DNA of 64,000 nt from Comamonas sp. KCTC 72670 (GTDB lineage: Bacteria > Myxococcota > Myxococcia > Myxococcales > Myxococcaceae), in NCBI GenBank assembly GCA_014656495.1, contig BNCN01000002.1, forward strand, positions 310,001 through 374,000. The letters are read 5' to 3'. The notes under the pieces were generated by a model. It did not search any database and was not told the DNA's origin. It saw nothing but the letters and a program-made list of their open reading frames with translations. Below, piece by piece: positions 20,247-28,651 of this stretch. Within the stretch, counting starts at the first letter, position 1; every line of letters begins with the position of its first letter. Made by a program: the position numbers and the translations under genes.

Positions 20247-20549
20247 ACCCCAGGCGGCCGGAGGGCCAGAGTCTTGAAGTATGGCCGGGTGCGGCATCTC
20301 GCGGCTCTTTCCGGCTTGGCTCCGCTCAGGGGACGGCCCACGTTGCTCCTGAAGGGGCTCCCTGTTTGGCCTTCAGTGCCCATGGCATGGGGAATGCCGC
20401 GCGAGGAACCTTCTCACGATGCGTCAGGTGGGCATGTCTGCGTCATGGTGTGTGGCTTCACCCGCGCGGCGGCTGCGCTGGACGTGTCGGGTGCGCGTGC
20501 CAGCATTCTCTCGGCATGCCTTGCCATGCGGCATGCGCGGGGGGGAGGA
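20247..20549. other. Divergent intergenic region
   Basis: About 300 bp separates the aminopeptidase from the lipoprotein toxin. It holds the dyads CCCAT-GGC-ATGGG (20379-20391) and repeated GGCATGC elements just before the toxin start. An open frame crosses it but lacks coding character, so I see no gene. Confidence 0.5.
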
Positions 20550-22088
20550 ATGCGTGCTGGCCTTTGGGTGATGGGCGTCGCCCTTCTCGTCGCGGGCTGC
20601 GCGGGGATTGATTCGTCGACTCGCAGGGACACGCTCCCTCCGCGTGCGGCGCTTTCGAGTGAGCGGTGGACCACTTCGAGTGAGGGCCCCGAGCGCGGGC
20701 ACGAGACCGAAGCGGCGGATGAGGCCTCCAGGCAGCCGCTTCACCGCCGCCCGCTGTTCAGGGAGGGAGTTCACCTCGGAGGGGCGCGCGGGCATGTGGA
20801 CGTGTTCGACGTCCTGCTTCGTGAAGCGGGACTCGAGGCGCGCGACGCGCGGCCTGTCGTGGGTAGCGTGCTCACCCCGGCGCACGCGGCGCGCCTGCTC
20901 CAGGCGCTGATGGGGAGGGAGGTGACGTTGGGCCAGTTCCCGGCGCGGCTCGCGGTGGGCTTCCTGCTGCGGGAGGTGTTGGCCACGGGCGAGGTGTCGC
21001 GGGCCGAGCTGGCGCGCCGGGTGGAGCGGTTCAGGCACGTGGCGGTGCTTCGTCCTGACGGGCGCCTCGCGTGGGTGCGCAGCGGGCGGACGCAGCAGCG
21101 GGTGGCGCCCGTCGAGTGGAGGGACGGTGCCTTCCGCGCCCATGGCTTCGAGTTGGGCCGATTCTACGACGGGCGGACGGGTGCCTTCCGGTTGCTGAAT
21201 GACGAGCTGCGGGAGGAGAGCGGTTTCCCACTGGCGGACGTCCACGATGACGCGGACGTCATCAGTCGCACGCTGGATGGGGCGGAGGAAGCCTTCGTCG
21301 GGCTCGCCCTCGCGGTGGGGAAGCTCTTCTCGACGTCACCAGCGGACAGCCTCGCGGCACTGCGGGAGATGCCCGCGGCCGTGGTGGCGCTGTTGAAGTC
21401 GTCTCCCGAGTACTTGGAGCGCTTCCGGTACATGACGCGAGGCGAGCAGGTGCAGGCCGTCTCCATGCTGGTGACGAACCTCATCGCCACATGGGGGACG
21501 GCGTCCGCCGTGACGCGCACATGGGAGGGGGCGGTGCTCGCCACGGCGGAAGTGCCAGCGCTCGTCTTGTCCGCGCAGGGCACTATCGCAATGCGAATGG
21601 TCGCGGCGCCCGTGGGGCGTGCGGCGGCGGTGCTCGGCGGCGGGCCTGGAGCGGCCCTCATCCTTCAGCGGGCGGGCACCGCCGCGAAGGATGGCGCACC
21701 GTCGAAGGGGCCCGGCCAGTGGGGGCCCGCGAAAGAGTCACTGACGCCCCGCGCTCGCCGCTACCAGGAACAAATCACGGGGCATTCAGCGGACGAGGCA
21801 TACTGGGTTGGAGGCGTGAAGTTCGACGGGTACACGAAGGGCGTCCTGCTGGAGGCGAAGGGACCTGGCTACGCCAATTTCTTCGATGCGTTCGACCCGA
21901 AACGTTGGTTCAGGAACTCAGGGGCGAAGGCGCTTGTCGAACAGGCCGATCGACAATTTCGAGCTGCCAACGGGGTAAAAATCCGGTGGCACGTTGCTGA
22001 AGAGCGCGCTGCCAGCGCGATTCGGAAGCTTCTGCGGGATAACGAAATTGAAGGTATTGAGGTCGTCTTCACACCTCCATTTCCTTGA
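20550..22088 (+). CDS. Lipoprotein polymorphic toxin with C-terminal Tox-REase-5 nuclease domain
   Basis: A 512-residue lipoprotein (MRAGLWVMGVALLVAGC, lipobox LVAGC) with a helical middle region and a C-terminal restriction-endonuclease-fold toxin domain of the Tox-REase-5 type (about 400-512). The domain shows GVKFDGY, LLEAKGPGY and a late QADRQ helix; Asp426, Glu435 and Lys437 fit a PD-(D/E)XK nuclease site. It probably cleaves nucleic acid of competing cells after delivery. GGGAGGA lies almost against the ATG, so the ribosome site is crowded, but the signal peptide fixes this start; the upstream open frame is not coding. The last ~150 bp are less GC-rich than the rest. The immunity gene follows after 12 bp. 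Confidence 0.88.
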   Translation: MRAGLWVMGVALLVAGCAGIDSSTRRDTLPPRAALSSERWTTSSEGPERGHETEAADEASRQPLHRRPLFREGVHLGGARGHVDVFDVLLREAGLEARDARPVVGSVLTPAHAARLLQALMGREVTLGQFPARLAVGFLLREVLATGEVSRAELARRVERFRHVAVLRPDGRLAWVRSGRTQQRVAPVEWRDGAFRAHGFELGRFYDGRTGAFRLLNDELREESGFPLADVHDDADVISRTLDGAEEAFVGLALAVGKLFSTSPADSLAALREMPAAVVALLKSSPEYLERFRYMTRGEQVQAVSMLVTNLIATWGTASAVTRTWEGAVLATAEVPALVLSAQGTIAMRMVAAPVGRAAAVLGGGPGAALILQRAGTAAKDGAPSKGPGQWGPAKESLTPRARRYQEQITGHSADEAYWVGGVKFDGYTKGVLLEAKGPGYANFFDAFDPKRWFRNSGAKALVEQADRQFRAANGVKIRWHVAEERAASAIRKLLRDNEIEGIEVVFTPPFP

Positions 22089-22100
22089 AGGTGAGCGCTC

Positions 22101-22838
22101 GTGGGTGACACGTATTACGCCGGTGGGTATTGGGGACCTCGCGAGGAGCCGCCAGAAGCCTGTGCTCAACGATTCGCGAGCTTCCTGAAGGGGCTCGCTG
22201 TCACCGATTCCTCCTTCACGCAGTGGTACGAAACGGCGAAGTCGCCCAAAGCGTCATTGAGCCGCCCACTTCGGCCCGATCTGGACGAACTCACTCGGTT
22301 TGTCCGGAAGAACAAAGACCCTGTGTTCGACGAGCTTGGGTTCAGCCTCGGCGGATGGAACGGCGCGCCCACTGCACAGGACGATGGTGGTTTTTTGATC
22401 CGGTGTGGGAGCTACGACTCGCGGACAATCAACCGGTGCGTGTTCAGCTTGCCTGAACGAGGGGCGAACGCGGACCGTGTTTTGAATGCATCCGTGTTGT
22501 CGAACACGCTGCGAGTAACGGCTGCCGCATGGGATCCTGATTGGGGCGTGGCCATGTCGCACGGACACCGTGACATGGTCGAAGCCCAGCGCGTCCCGAA
22601 GTCGCCATATGTAGGCTGGGTGACGTACCTCGCACTGCATCGAGGTCCGGTACCGGCTCTGCCAGCTCCGGTTCGAATCGAGCCGGTGGCGGACAAGGGC
22701 ACGCTCATCATCCTCACGCCCGAGCGCTTCACTGTGGGCAATCCGGAACATGTGGCACTCGCTGAGCGGGTGCGAGAGCTGCTGGGGCAAGCTGGGCTCT
22801 TGGAGCCACTCCAGGCTCAACCGCAGGCTTCAGGCTGA
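22101..22838 (+). CDS. Imm52-family immunity protein
   Basis: A 245-residue cytosolic protein beginning, from GTG, with the TYYAGGYWGPREE pattern of the Imm52 family, followed by CAQRFASFL and a central FLIRCGSYD region. It should bind and neutralise the toxin domain encoded just upstream; Tox-REase-5 with Imm52 is a known pairing. The gene has more A and T, and more third-position A/T codons, than its neighbours, which suggests transfer of the toxin tip and immunity gene together. The spacing of 12 bp and shared strand indicate co-transcription. It ends 49 bp from the convergent comF-like gene. Confidence 0.88.
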   Translation: MGDTYYAGGYWGPREEPPEACAQRFASFLKGLAVTDSSFTQWYETAKSPKASLSRPLRPDLDELTRFVRKNKDPVFDELGFSLGGWNGAPTAQDDGGFLIRCGSYDSRTINRCVFSLPERGANADRVLNASVLSNTLRVTAAAWDPDWGVAMSHGHRDMVEAQRVPKSPYVGWVTYLALHRGPVPALPAPVRIEPVADKGTLIILTPERFTVGNPEHVALAERVRELLGQAGLLEPLQAQPQASG

Positions 22839-22887
22839 ACTCGAGCAGTTTCGACCTGACGGACAGTGCTCGCTGGGTGTCGTCCGC

Positions 22888-23598
22888 TCACTCCAGGGTG
22901 AAGGCCCGCGCCAGCGTCAGCATCTCTACGTGTGTCGCGCCAGCATCTCGCAGCGCGGAGGCCGCGGCTCGCGCGGTGGCGCCAGTGGTGAACACGTCAT
23001 CCACGAGCAACACGCGCTGCCCCGAGACGCCCGAGGACGCGGTGAAGGCACCCGCGACGTTCTGGGCCCGCTCCGCCTCGCTCAGCCCCACCTGCCGCTG
23101 CGTCTCGCGCTGCCGTGTCAGCAGCCCCACCGGCGCCTTCCGTCCCGTCGCCCTCGCCAGCGCGCCCGCGAGGAGCTGCGCCTGGTCGTACTTGCGCGCG
23201 TGGTAGCGCCGCTTGTGCAGGGGCAGGGCGACCACCAGCTCCGGCGCCTGTGCCAGGAACCCGCGCGCCTCGCCCGCGAGCAGCTCCGCCAGCGGCCCCG
23301 CGAGGTTCGGGTGGTCCTCGTACTTGAACCGGTGGATGGCGCGCGCCACGGGCCCTTCATGGGCGAACGGCGCCCAGGCGCGGCTGAACGGCGGCGGCGA
23401 GGCCCGGCACCGGGGACATGAAGCCCCGGGGAACGTGCCGGGCTCCGCGCAGGTGCGGCAGCACGCGGGCGGCAGCCGCTCCAGCGCGGTGTCACACGCC
23501 TCGCAGAAGAAGCCCTCCGGGCCCGGCAGCACCTTCGTGCAGGCGAGACAGGAAGGGGGATACAGCAGGTCCAACAGCGCCTTCAGCACCGGCCGCAT
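22888..23598 (-). CDS. ComF-family phosphoribosyltransferase-like protein
   Basis: A 236-residue protein of the ComF/GntX family: N-terminal zinc-binding Cys pairs (CLAC, CEAC, CRTC, CPRC, within residues 17-65) and a C-terminal PRTase fold with the PRPP loop LLVDDVFTTGAT. ComF helps DNA uptake in competent bacteria, where it aids single-strand import, but its role in myxobacteria is not established. It lies 10 bp downstream of the phosphoglycerate mutase gene on the same strand, so they are probably co-transcribed. Confidence 0.9.
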   Translation of the reverse strand: MRPVLKALLDLLYPPSCLACTKVLPGPEGFFCEACDTALERLPPACCRTCAEPGTFPGASCPRCRASPPPFSRAWAPFAHEGPVARAIHRFKYEDHPNLAGPLAELLAGEARGFLAQAPELVVALPLHKRRYHARKYDQAQLLAGALARATGRKAPVGLLTRQRETQRQVGLSEAERAQNVAGAFTASSGVSGQRVLLVDDVFTTGATARAAASALRDAGATHVEMLTLARAFTLE

Positions 23599-23608
23599 CC
23601 CCCGCGTG

Positions 23609-25150
23609 TCACGGCAGCAGACCCTGCCGGTTCATCTCCTTCGACTGCGGCAGCCCCATCACCTTGCACAGCGTGGGCGCGATGTCCGCGAGGATGCCCG
23701 GGCGCAGCTTCTGTCCCCGGAAGTCCGGGTGGATGAGGTGGAAGGGCACCGGGTTGAGCGTGTGCGCGGTGTGCGGCTCGCCCGTCTCCAGGTCCACCAT
23801 CTGCTCGCAGTTGCCATGGTCGGCGGAGATGGCCAGCACCCATCCGTTGCGCTCGCACGCCTTGCCGAGGATGCCCAGGCACTCGTCCACGACCTTCACG
23901 GCCTTCATCGCCGCGTCCAGCCGGCCGCTGTGGCCCACCATGTCCGGGTTGGCGAAGTTCACCAGCGCGAAGTCGTACTTCCCCGAGTCGAGCCGCTTCA
24001 CCAGCTCCGCCGTCACCTCGTACGCGGACATCTCCGGCTTCAAGTCGTACGTCTTCACGTCGCGCGGGCTGGGCACCAGGTGCCGGTCCTCGCCCGCGTA
24101 GACGACCTCCCGGCCGCCGTTGAAGAAGAACGTGACATGCGCGTACTTCTCCGTCTCCGCCGTGCGGAACTGGCGCAGCCCGTGGCGCGACAGCAGCTCC
24201 GGGAAGATGTCCTGCGGCTGGTCCGGCTCGAAGAGCGCGGGCAGCTTGAACGTCTCGTCGTACTGGGTCATGCACACGTAGCGCCCCAGCCGCAGCCCGC
24301 CCCGGTCGAACTCCTTGAACTCGGGGAACGCGAGCGCCTGCGTCAGCTCCCGCGCCCGGTCCGCGCGGAAGTTGAAGAAGAGCACCGTGTCGCCGTCCTG
24401 GATGCGGCCCACCGGCGCGCCGTCACGGCCTGCGAGCACCGTGGGCTTCACGAACTCGTCGGTGACCTTCTCCGCGTACGACGCGCGGATGGCGCTCAGC
24501 GCGTCCGGCGCCTTGGGGCCCTGGCCGAACACCAGCGCGTCATAGGCCAGCTTCACGCGGTCCCAGCGCTTGTCGCGGTCCATGGCGTAGTAGCGCCCGC
24601 TCACGGTGGCGATGCGGCCCGTCTGCGTCTCATGGAGGAAGCGCTCCAACTCCTCCACGTAACCCAGCGCGCTCTGCGGCGGCGTGTCACGCCCGTCCAG
24701 GAACGCGTGGACATAGACGTGGGCCACGTTGCGCTCGCGCGCCGCCTTGAGCAGCGCGAACAGGTGTTCCATGGAGGCGTGCACACCGCCTGGGGACACC
24801 AGCCCCAGCAGGTGCAGCGCCTTGCCGTCCGCCTTCACGCCGTCCAGGGCGGCGCGGAGCACGGGGTTCTGCGCCAGCTCGCCGGACTCCGCGGCGCGGT
24901 TGATGCGCACCAGGTCCTGGTAGACGATTCGCCCCGCGCCGATGTTGGTGTGGCCCACCTCGGAGTTGCCCATCTGCCCCTCGGGCAGGCCCACGGCCAG
25001 TCCCGCCGTCTGCAGCTCGGTGAAGGGGTAGGGGGCGGCCAGCTTGTCCAGGTGCGGCGTTCCCGCCTGGAGGATGGCGTTGTTGTCACGCTCCTGGCGA
25101 ATACCCCAACCATCCAGGATGCAGAGCAGGACCTTGTGCGCGGGCGTCAT
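23609..25150 (-). CDS. gpmI: 2,3-bisphosphoglycerate-independent phosphoglycerate mutase
   Basis: Interconverts 3- and 2-phosphoglycerate in glycolysis and gluconeogenesis through a phosphoserine intermediate with two manganese ions. The 513-residue length is standard. The nucleophile Ser lies in GQMGNSEVGH (about residue 63), the first metal Asp in LCILDGWG, and later metal ligands in SADHGN and NPDMVGH. The start at 25150 (MTPAHKVLL) fits homologues; an ATG at 25168 would add six residues. TAGGGT (25163 to 25158) lies 7 nt before this ATG and no good Shine-Dalgarno is present. Confidence 0.96.
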   Translation of the reverse strand: MTPAHKVLLCILDGWGIRQERDNNAILQAGTPHLDKLAAPYPFTELQTAGLAVGLPEGQMGNSEVGHTNIGAGRIVYQDLVRINRAAESGELAQNPVLRAALDGVKADGKALHLLGLVSPGGVHASMEHLFALLKAARERNVAHVYVHAFLDGRDTPPQSALGYVEELERFLHETQTGRIATVSGRYYAMDRDKRWDRVKLAYDALVFGQGPKAPDALSAIRASYAEKVTDEFVKPTVLAGRDGAPVGRIQDGDTVLFFNFRADRARELTQALAFPEFKEFDRGGLRLGRYVCMTQYDETFKLPALFEPDQPQDIFPELLSRHGLRQFRTAETEKYAHVTFFFNGGREVVYAGEDRHLVPSPRDVKTYDLKPEMSAYEVTAELVKRLDSGKYDFALVNFANPDMVGHSGRLDAAMKAVKVVDECLGILGKACERNGWVLAISADHGNCEQMVDLETGEPHTAHTLNPVPFHLIHPDFRGQKLRPGILADIAPTLCKVMGLPQSKEMNRQGLLP

Positions 25151-25157
25151 GCTCCGA

Positions 25158-25163
25158 ACCCTA
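25158..25163 (-). promoter_or_regulatory. Candidate -10 hexamer TAGGGT for gpmI
   Basis: TAGGGT sits 7 nt before the chosen ATG at 25150, which also supports that start over the one at 25168. Confidence 0.4.
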
Positions 25164-25207
25164 ACCATGCAGGCGCCAGACGGGAGAGGACAAAAAGCGG
25201 GAGGCGC

Positions 25208-26008
25208 CTACTGGTACTCGCGGAAGGTTCCACAGGGCACGAAGCCCAGCCGGGCGTAGACCCCCTGCCCCTGGGCGGAGGCCTGGAGCGTGGCTGTCCG
25301 GTAGCCTGCCGCCCGGGCGTCCAGCAGGGGCGCCAGCGTGAGCGCCGCGCCAATGCCACGCCGCCGCGCATGACGCACCGTGGCCACCGAGTAGAGCCCC
25401 GCGACGCCCGACGCCCGATGGCACTCGCTGGCGGAGACCGGCTCGCCGTCCAGGTAGCCCACGAAGAAGCGGATGGGGCTGTCCGGCGCGAGCGCGGCGC
25501 GCGCCGTCCGCGCGTAGAACGCCACCACGTACGGGTCGGCGGGCTCCCAGTTCGCGGCGATGACGCGGGCGAAGTCCGCCAGGGTGCGTTCATCCTCCGC
25601 GCGTCGAATGTGCAGCCCGGGAGGCAGCGTGAGCGCCGGCAACCGGGACAGGTCCAGGGCCATGCCCAGCTCCTGCTCCGCGTTCACCAGGCCGTGGGCC
25701 GACAGGCGCGCGTCCAGGTCCTCGGGCAGGGCGTCCGGCCCCACCCACCACGCGAAGGGAGAGGCCTTGTCCCGGAAGTGCGAGACGGCGGCGGCGATGC
25801 GCGCATCGGCTTCATCGCGTGCGAGACGGGCGCGGCAGACGACGTTGAAGGTGTCGCAGGGCAGTCCGGAGTCGACGAGCAGCAACCCGGGCGTGTCCTG
25901 GACGATGGCGCCCGGGAGCCTCCGGGCCAGGTACGTCATGTGCTCCGCCTGGTTCGCTTCCATGGCGGACCGCACCTGCGGCGAGTCGGGTTCGAGCGGC
26001 GTCTTCAT
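25208..26008 (-). CDS. GNAT-family N-acetyltransferase
   Basis: A 266-residue acetyl-CoA-dependent acyltransferase. The C-terminal half (about 135-266) is the GNAT fold with the acetyl-CoA loop in VATVRHARRRGIGAALT and the closing GVYARLGFVPCG motif. The N-terminal half (about 1-130) is a second, diverged GNAT-like lobe, as in two-lobed family members. The substrate is unknown. It starts 9 bp after the stop of the RtcB-like gene on the same strand and is probably co-transcribed with it. Confidence 0.85.
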   Translation of the reverse strand: MKTPLEPDSPQVRSAMEANQAEHMTYLARRLPGAIVQDTPGLLLVDSGLPCDTFNVVCRARLARDEADARIAAAVSHFRDKASPFAWWVGPDALPEDLDARLSAHGLVNAEQELGMALDLSRLPALTLPPGLHIRRAEDERTLADFARVIAANWEPADPYVVAFYARTARAALAPDSPIRFFVGYLDGEPVSASECHRASGVAGLYSVATVRHARRRGIGAALTLAPLLDARAAGYRTATLQASAQGQGVYARLGFVPCGTFREYQ

Positions 26009-26017
26009 GGGGGAACC

Positions 26018-27175
26018 CTATTCCTGCCGCGCGCGCGTCTTGTACGTCAGCACGGGCGCCAGGGTCGCCACCACGCGCACCAGCCCGGCCTCCACCAAAT
26101 CCGTCACCACTCGGTCGATGGGCTTGTACGCGGGAGGCGCCTCCTCGAAGAGCAGGTCCCGGTCCTCACACACCACGTGGCTCTTGAAGGAGGTCCGGGT
26201 GAGTGACTCCGCGGTGAAGCGCTCGCGCATCCGCTCCCGGGCGGCGCTGCGCGTCCACTTACGGCCCGCGCCGTGCGCCAGGCTGTGCGCGCTGACGAGT
26301 CCCTCGCCCGTGGGAATCACCAGGTAGCTGAGCGCGCCCCGGCTGCCGGGAATCACCACCGGCCCTTCGTCGGACGGCGCCGCGCCCTTGCGGTGCAGCC
26401 ACTGCGTCCGCAGCGCGTCACGCCGAGGGGTGACGCTGTTGTGGCACACATCGAGGACGCGGTGTCCCGTGGCGCCGATGCCCTCCAGCATCCTCCGCGC
26501 CACCAGCGCGCGATTGGCGCGCCCCCAGGCCACCGCGTGGTCGTGCCGCGTGAGGTAGGCCTCCGCTTCCGGGGTGCCGTCCGCGAGTCCCCCCGCCGCG
26601 TGGCGGTCGACGTGGGCGCGGAGAATCGCCTCGCCCAGGCCTCTCGAGCCGGAGTGGGCCAGGAGGAGCAGCCGCTCCGCCGACAAGCCCAGCGCGTCGA
26701 AGACCCGCGCGTCGTGAACCGCGTCCACTCGCTGCAGCTCCGCGAAGTGGTTGCCGCCGCCCACCGTGCCCAGCGCGGCCTCGAAACCCGAGGACTTCAC
26801 GCCGTGCTCCTGGAGAAAGCCTTCCGTGTCACCCGCCCACGGACCTTCCAGGTCCAACTTGCCTGCCCAGCGCTCCGGCTTGGCCTTGCGCGCCAGCAGG
26901 TCCACGCTCCACAGGCCCATGCCACAGCCGATGTCGCTGCCCACCAGATAGGGATAGAGGAAGCCCTCCGACAGGAAGGCCGCGCCCACGGGGGCGCCCT
27001 TGCCAGGGTGGAGGTCGGGGAGTCCCACCGCCAGCGTCATGCCGGGGAGGCGCGCCATGGCCTCCAGCTGACGGACGGCCTCGCCTTCCACCCAGGATTG
27101 GGCCGAGGCGATGACACGCACGCTCGCGGGCGGCGTGGAGGGGGAGAGGGTTTCAGTCGAGGCTTCGGTCCGCAT
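26018..27175 (-). CDS. RtcB-family RNA ligase, release-factor-H-associated type
   Basis: A 385-residue protein of the RtcB family, which joins 2',3'-cyclic phosphate or 3'-phosphate RNA ends to 5'-hydroxyl ends using GTP and Mn. Visible motifs are GLPDLHPGKG, VGSDIGCGMG (Cys84 as metal ligand), GGGNHF, HSGSRGLG, CHNSV, IPGSRG and the guanylylated-His region SLAHGAGRKW. The shorter length and GMTLAVGLPDLHPG start resemble the subfamily found next to release factor H, but neither prfH nor rtcA nor archease is nearby. The target, whether damaged tRNA or rRNA, is inferred from the family. Confidence 0.9.
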   Translation of the reverse strand: MRTEASTETLSPSTPPASVRVIASAQSWVEGEAVRQLEAMARLPGMTLAVGLPDLHPGKGAPVGAAFLSEGFLYPYLVGSDIGCGMGLWSVDLLARKAKPERWAGKLDLEGPWAGDTEGFLQEHGVKSSGFEAALGTVGGGNHFAELQRVDAVHDARVFDALGLSAERLLLLAHSGSRGLGEAILRAHVDRHAAGGLADGTPEAEAYLTRHDHAVAWGRANRALVARRMLEGIGATGHRVLDVCHNSVTPRRDALRTQWLHRKGAAPSDEGPVVIPGSRGALSYLVIPTGEGLVSAHSLAHGAGRKWTRSAARERMRERFTAESLTRTSFKSHVVCEDRDLLFEEAPPAYKPIDRVVTDLVEAGLVRVVATLAPVLTYKTRARQE

Positions 27176-27239
27176 GCGCCGGTGGACGGCACCCGCGCGC
27201 CACGCCTGACGGTGGTGCCGGGCGCCCGAGCCCGGCCGC

Positions 27240-27704
27240 CTACTTGTGGTACGGCTCGCCCTTGAGGATGGTGAACGCGCGGTAGAGCTGTTCGATGAGC
27301 ACCACGCGCGCCAGCCGGTGGGGCAGCGTCATCTTCGACAGGGACAGCGTCAGGTTCGCCGCGTCCCGCACGCGCGCGTCCAGGCCCTCGTCACCGCCAA
27401 TGACGAACAGCAGGTCCTTGGCGCCCGTCTGCGCCTTGCCGACGTAGCGGCTCAGCTCGGGGGAATCGAGCAGCGAGCCGCGCTCGTCCAGGGCCACCAG
27501 CCAGTCCTGCGGCTTGCGCCTGGCGAGAATCGCGTCGGCTTCTGCGGCCTTCGCGTCCCCGGGCTTGAGGCGCTTGCCGCTGGCCTCGGCCAGCTCCACC
27601 AACTCGAAGCGGGTGTAGTGGCCCAGGCGCCGGGCGTACTCCTGGACCGCGGGCTCGTACAGGCCCGAGCGGTCCTTGCCGATGGAGAGGAGCCGGACCT
27701 TCAC
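27240..27704 (-). CDS. rlmH: 23S rRNA pseudouridine-1915 N3-methyltransferase
   Basis: A small SPOUT methyltransferase of 154 residues acting on pseudouridine 1915 in helix 69 of assembled 70S ribosomes. The SAM site [12 protein letters not shown] and the C-terminal knot motif [19 protein letters not shown] with terminal EPYHK are intact. Translation starts at GTG 27704, one base after the stop of rsfS, so the two ribosome genes form a tight operon. Confidence 0.96.
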   Translation of the reverse strand: MKVRLLSIGKDRSGLYEPAVQEYARRLGHYTRFELVELAEASGKRLKPGDAKAAEADAILARRKPQDWLVALDERGSLLDSPELSRYVGKAQTGAKDLLFVIGGDEGLDARVRDAANLTLSLSKMTLPHRLARVVLIEQLYRAFTILKGEPYHK

Positions 27705-27705
27705 C

Positions 27706-28266
27706 TCAGGCCAGCTTCTCCCGCGACGCGTCGGCCCAGAGGCCCTCCAGGTCGTAGTGCGAGCGCAGGTCCGCGAGGAACAGGTGCGCCACCACCTCGC
27801 CGTAGTCGAGCAGCACCCACTGGCCCGTCTCGAAGCCCTCGGTGCCGATGGGACGCTGGGGCTCGTCGCCCGTCTTGAGCTGCACCTGGACGTTCTCCGC
27901 CATGGCGCTCACCTGGCGGTCGCTCTCGCCGGAGGCGATGACGAAGTAGTCCGCGTAGGACGTCATCCCGCGTACGTCGAGGATGACGACGTCCAGCGCC
28001 TTCTTGTCCACCAGCAGCTTGCCGATGCGCTGCGCCAGCGCCTTGGCGGCCGGGTTCTCCGCGGGGCCCGCCTTCTGGGCGGGTGCGACTGGGAGTTTCG
28101 CCTTCTTCTTCTTGGCGGGCGCCTTCGCGGGCGCCTTCTTCGCCGAGCTCTTCTTGGCGACGGGGGCCTTCTTCTTGGCGGGCGTCTTGCCCGACACCGT
28201 CTTCTTCCGGGCCGCCGGGGCCCGGGTGGTGGTCTTTTTCGCGGTCGTCTTCTTCTTCGTGGCCAT
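27706..28266 (-). CDS. rsfS: Ribosome silencing factor with lysine-rich N-terminal tail
   Basis: RsfS binds ribosomal protein uL14 and blocks joining of the subunits when nutrients run out. The conserved domain covers about residues 67-186 ([38 protein letters not shown]). Ahead of it is an unusual tail of about 60 residues made almost only of Lys, Ala, Pro and Thr ([19 protein letters not shown] and PAKKK repeats), like a histone H1 tail; ordinary RsfS proteins lack it. TAGGGT lies 9 nt before the ATG with no Shine-Dalgarno. rlmH follows after 1 bp. Confidence 0.95.
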   Translation of the reverse strand: MATKKKTTAKKTTTRAPAARKKTVSGKTPAKKKAPVAKKSSAKKAPAKAPAKKKKAKLPVAPAQKAGPAENPAAKALAQRIGKLLVDKKALDVVILDVRGMTSYADYFVIASGESDRQVSAMAENVQVQLKTGDEPQRPIGTEGFETGQWVLLDYGEVVAHLFLADLRSHYDLEGLWADASREKLA

Positions 28267-28275
28267 GTGCGGCGC

Positions 28276-28281
28276 ACCCTA
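28276..28281 (-). promoter_or_regulatory. Candidate -10 hexamer TAGGGT for rsfS-rlmH
   Basis: TAGGGT ends 9 nt before the rsfS ATG in the 60-bp gap to the divergent TPR gene. Confidence 0.4.
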
Positions 28282-28327
28282 CCGCACCCTTGGCAACACG
28301 GAAGCGGTCCTCTATCTGCTGATGTCC

Positions 28328-28642
28328 ATGAGCGACGCCCGGCTGGAACAGTTCAAGAAGATGGTGGCGGACTTCCCCGACTCCCCCATGAGCCATTTCT
28401 CCCTCGGGAAGCTGTACCTGGAGCGGCGGCAGTACGCCGAGGCGGCGGCGGCCCTGGAGTCCGCCGTCCGGCTGGACTCCACCTATGCGGCCGCCATGGT
28501 GGCCCTGGGGGACGCCTGGGCGGGGGCCGGGGAGGCCGCCAAGGCCCGCGAGGTGCTGACCCGCGCCAAGGAGCACGCCCTGGCCCAGGGGCACCCGGGG
28601 CTCGCCGAGGAGATCGACGAGCGCATCGCGGACCTGGAGTAG
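28328..28642 (+). CDS. Small TPR protein
   Basis: About 104 residues forming roughly three TPR helix pairs (SHFSLGKLYLERRQYAEAAAALESAVRL, then AAAMVALGDAWAGAG and the following helices). Such proteins are scaffolds; no partner is evident. The start MSDARLEQFKK at 28328 is preferred; an in-frame ATG at 28322 adds two residues. It is divergent from rsfS and converges within 9 bp on the next gene. Confidence 0.82.
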   Translation: MSDARLEQFKKMVADFPDSPMSHFSLGKLYLERRQYAEAAAALESAVRLDSTYAAAMVALGDAWAGAGEAAKAREVLTRAKEHALAQGHPGLAEEIDERIADLE

Positions 28643-28651
28643 CCCCGCGCC

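Noticed and set aside
20274-20549. N-terminal extension of the lipoprotein toxin
   Set aside because: It would bury the lipoprotein signal peptide internally and has no coding character.
22670-22679. GGTTCGAATC resembling a tRNA T-loop
   Set aside because: It lies in the coding frame of the immunity gene and no cloverleaf arms can be drawn around it.
26015-26020. TAGGGT before the GNAT gene as another leaderless -10 box
   Set aside because: Its TAG is the stop codon of the upstream RtcB-like gene, so the match has a simpler explanation.
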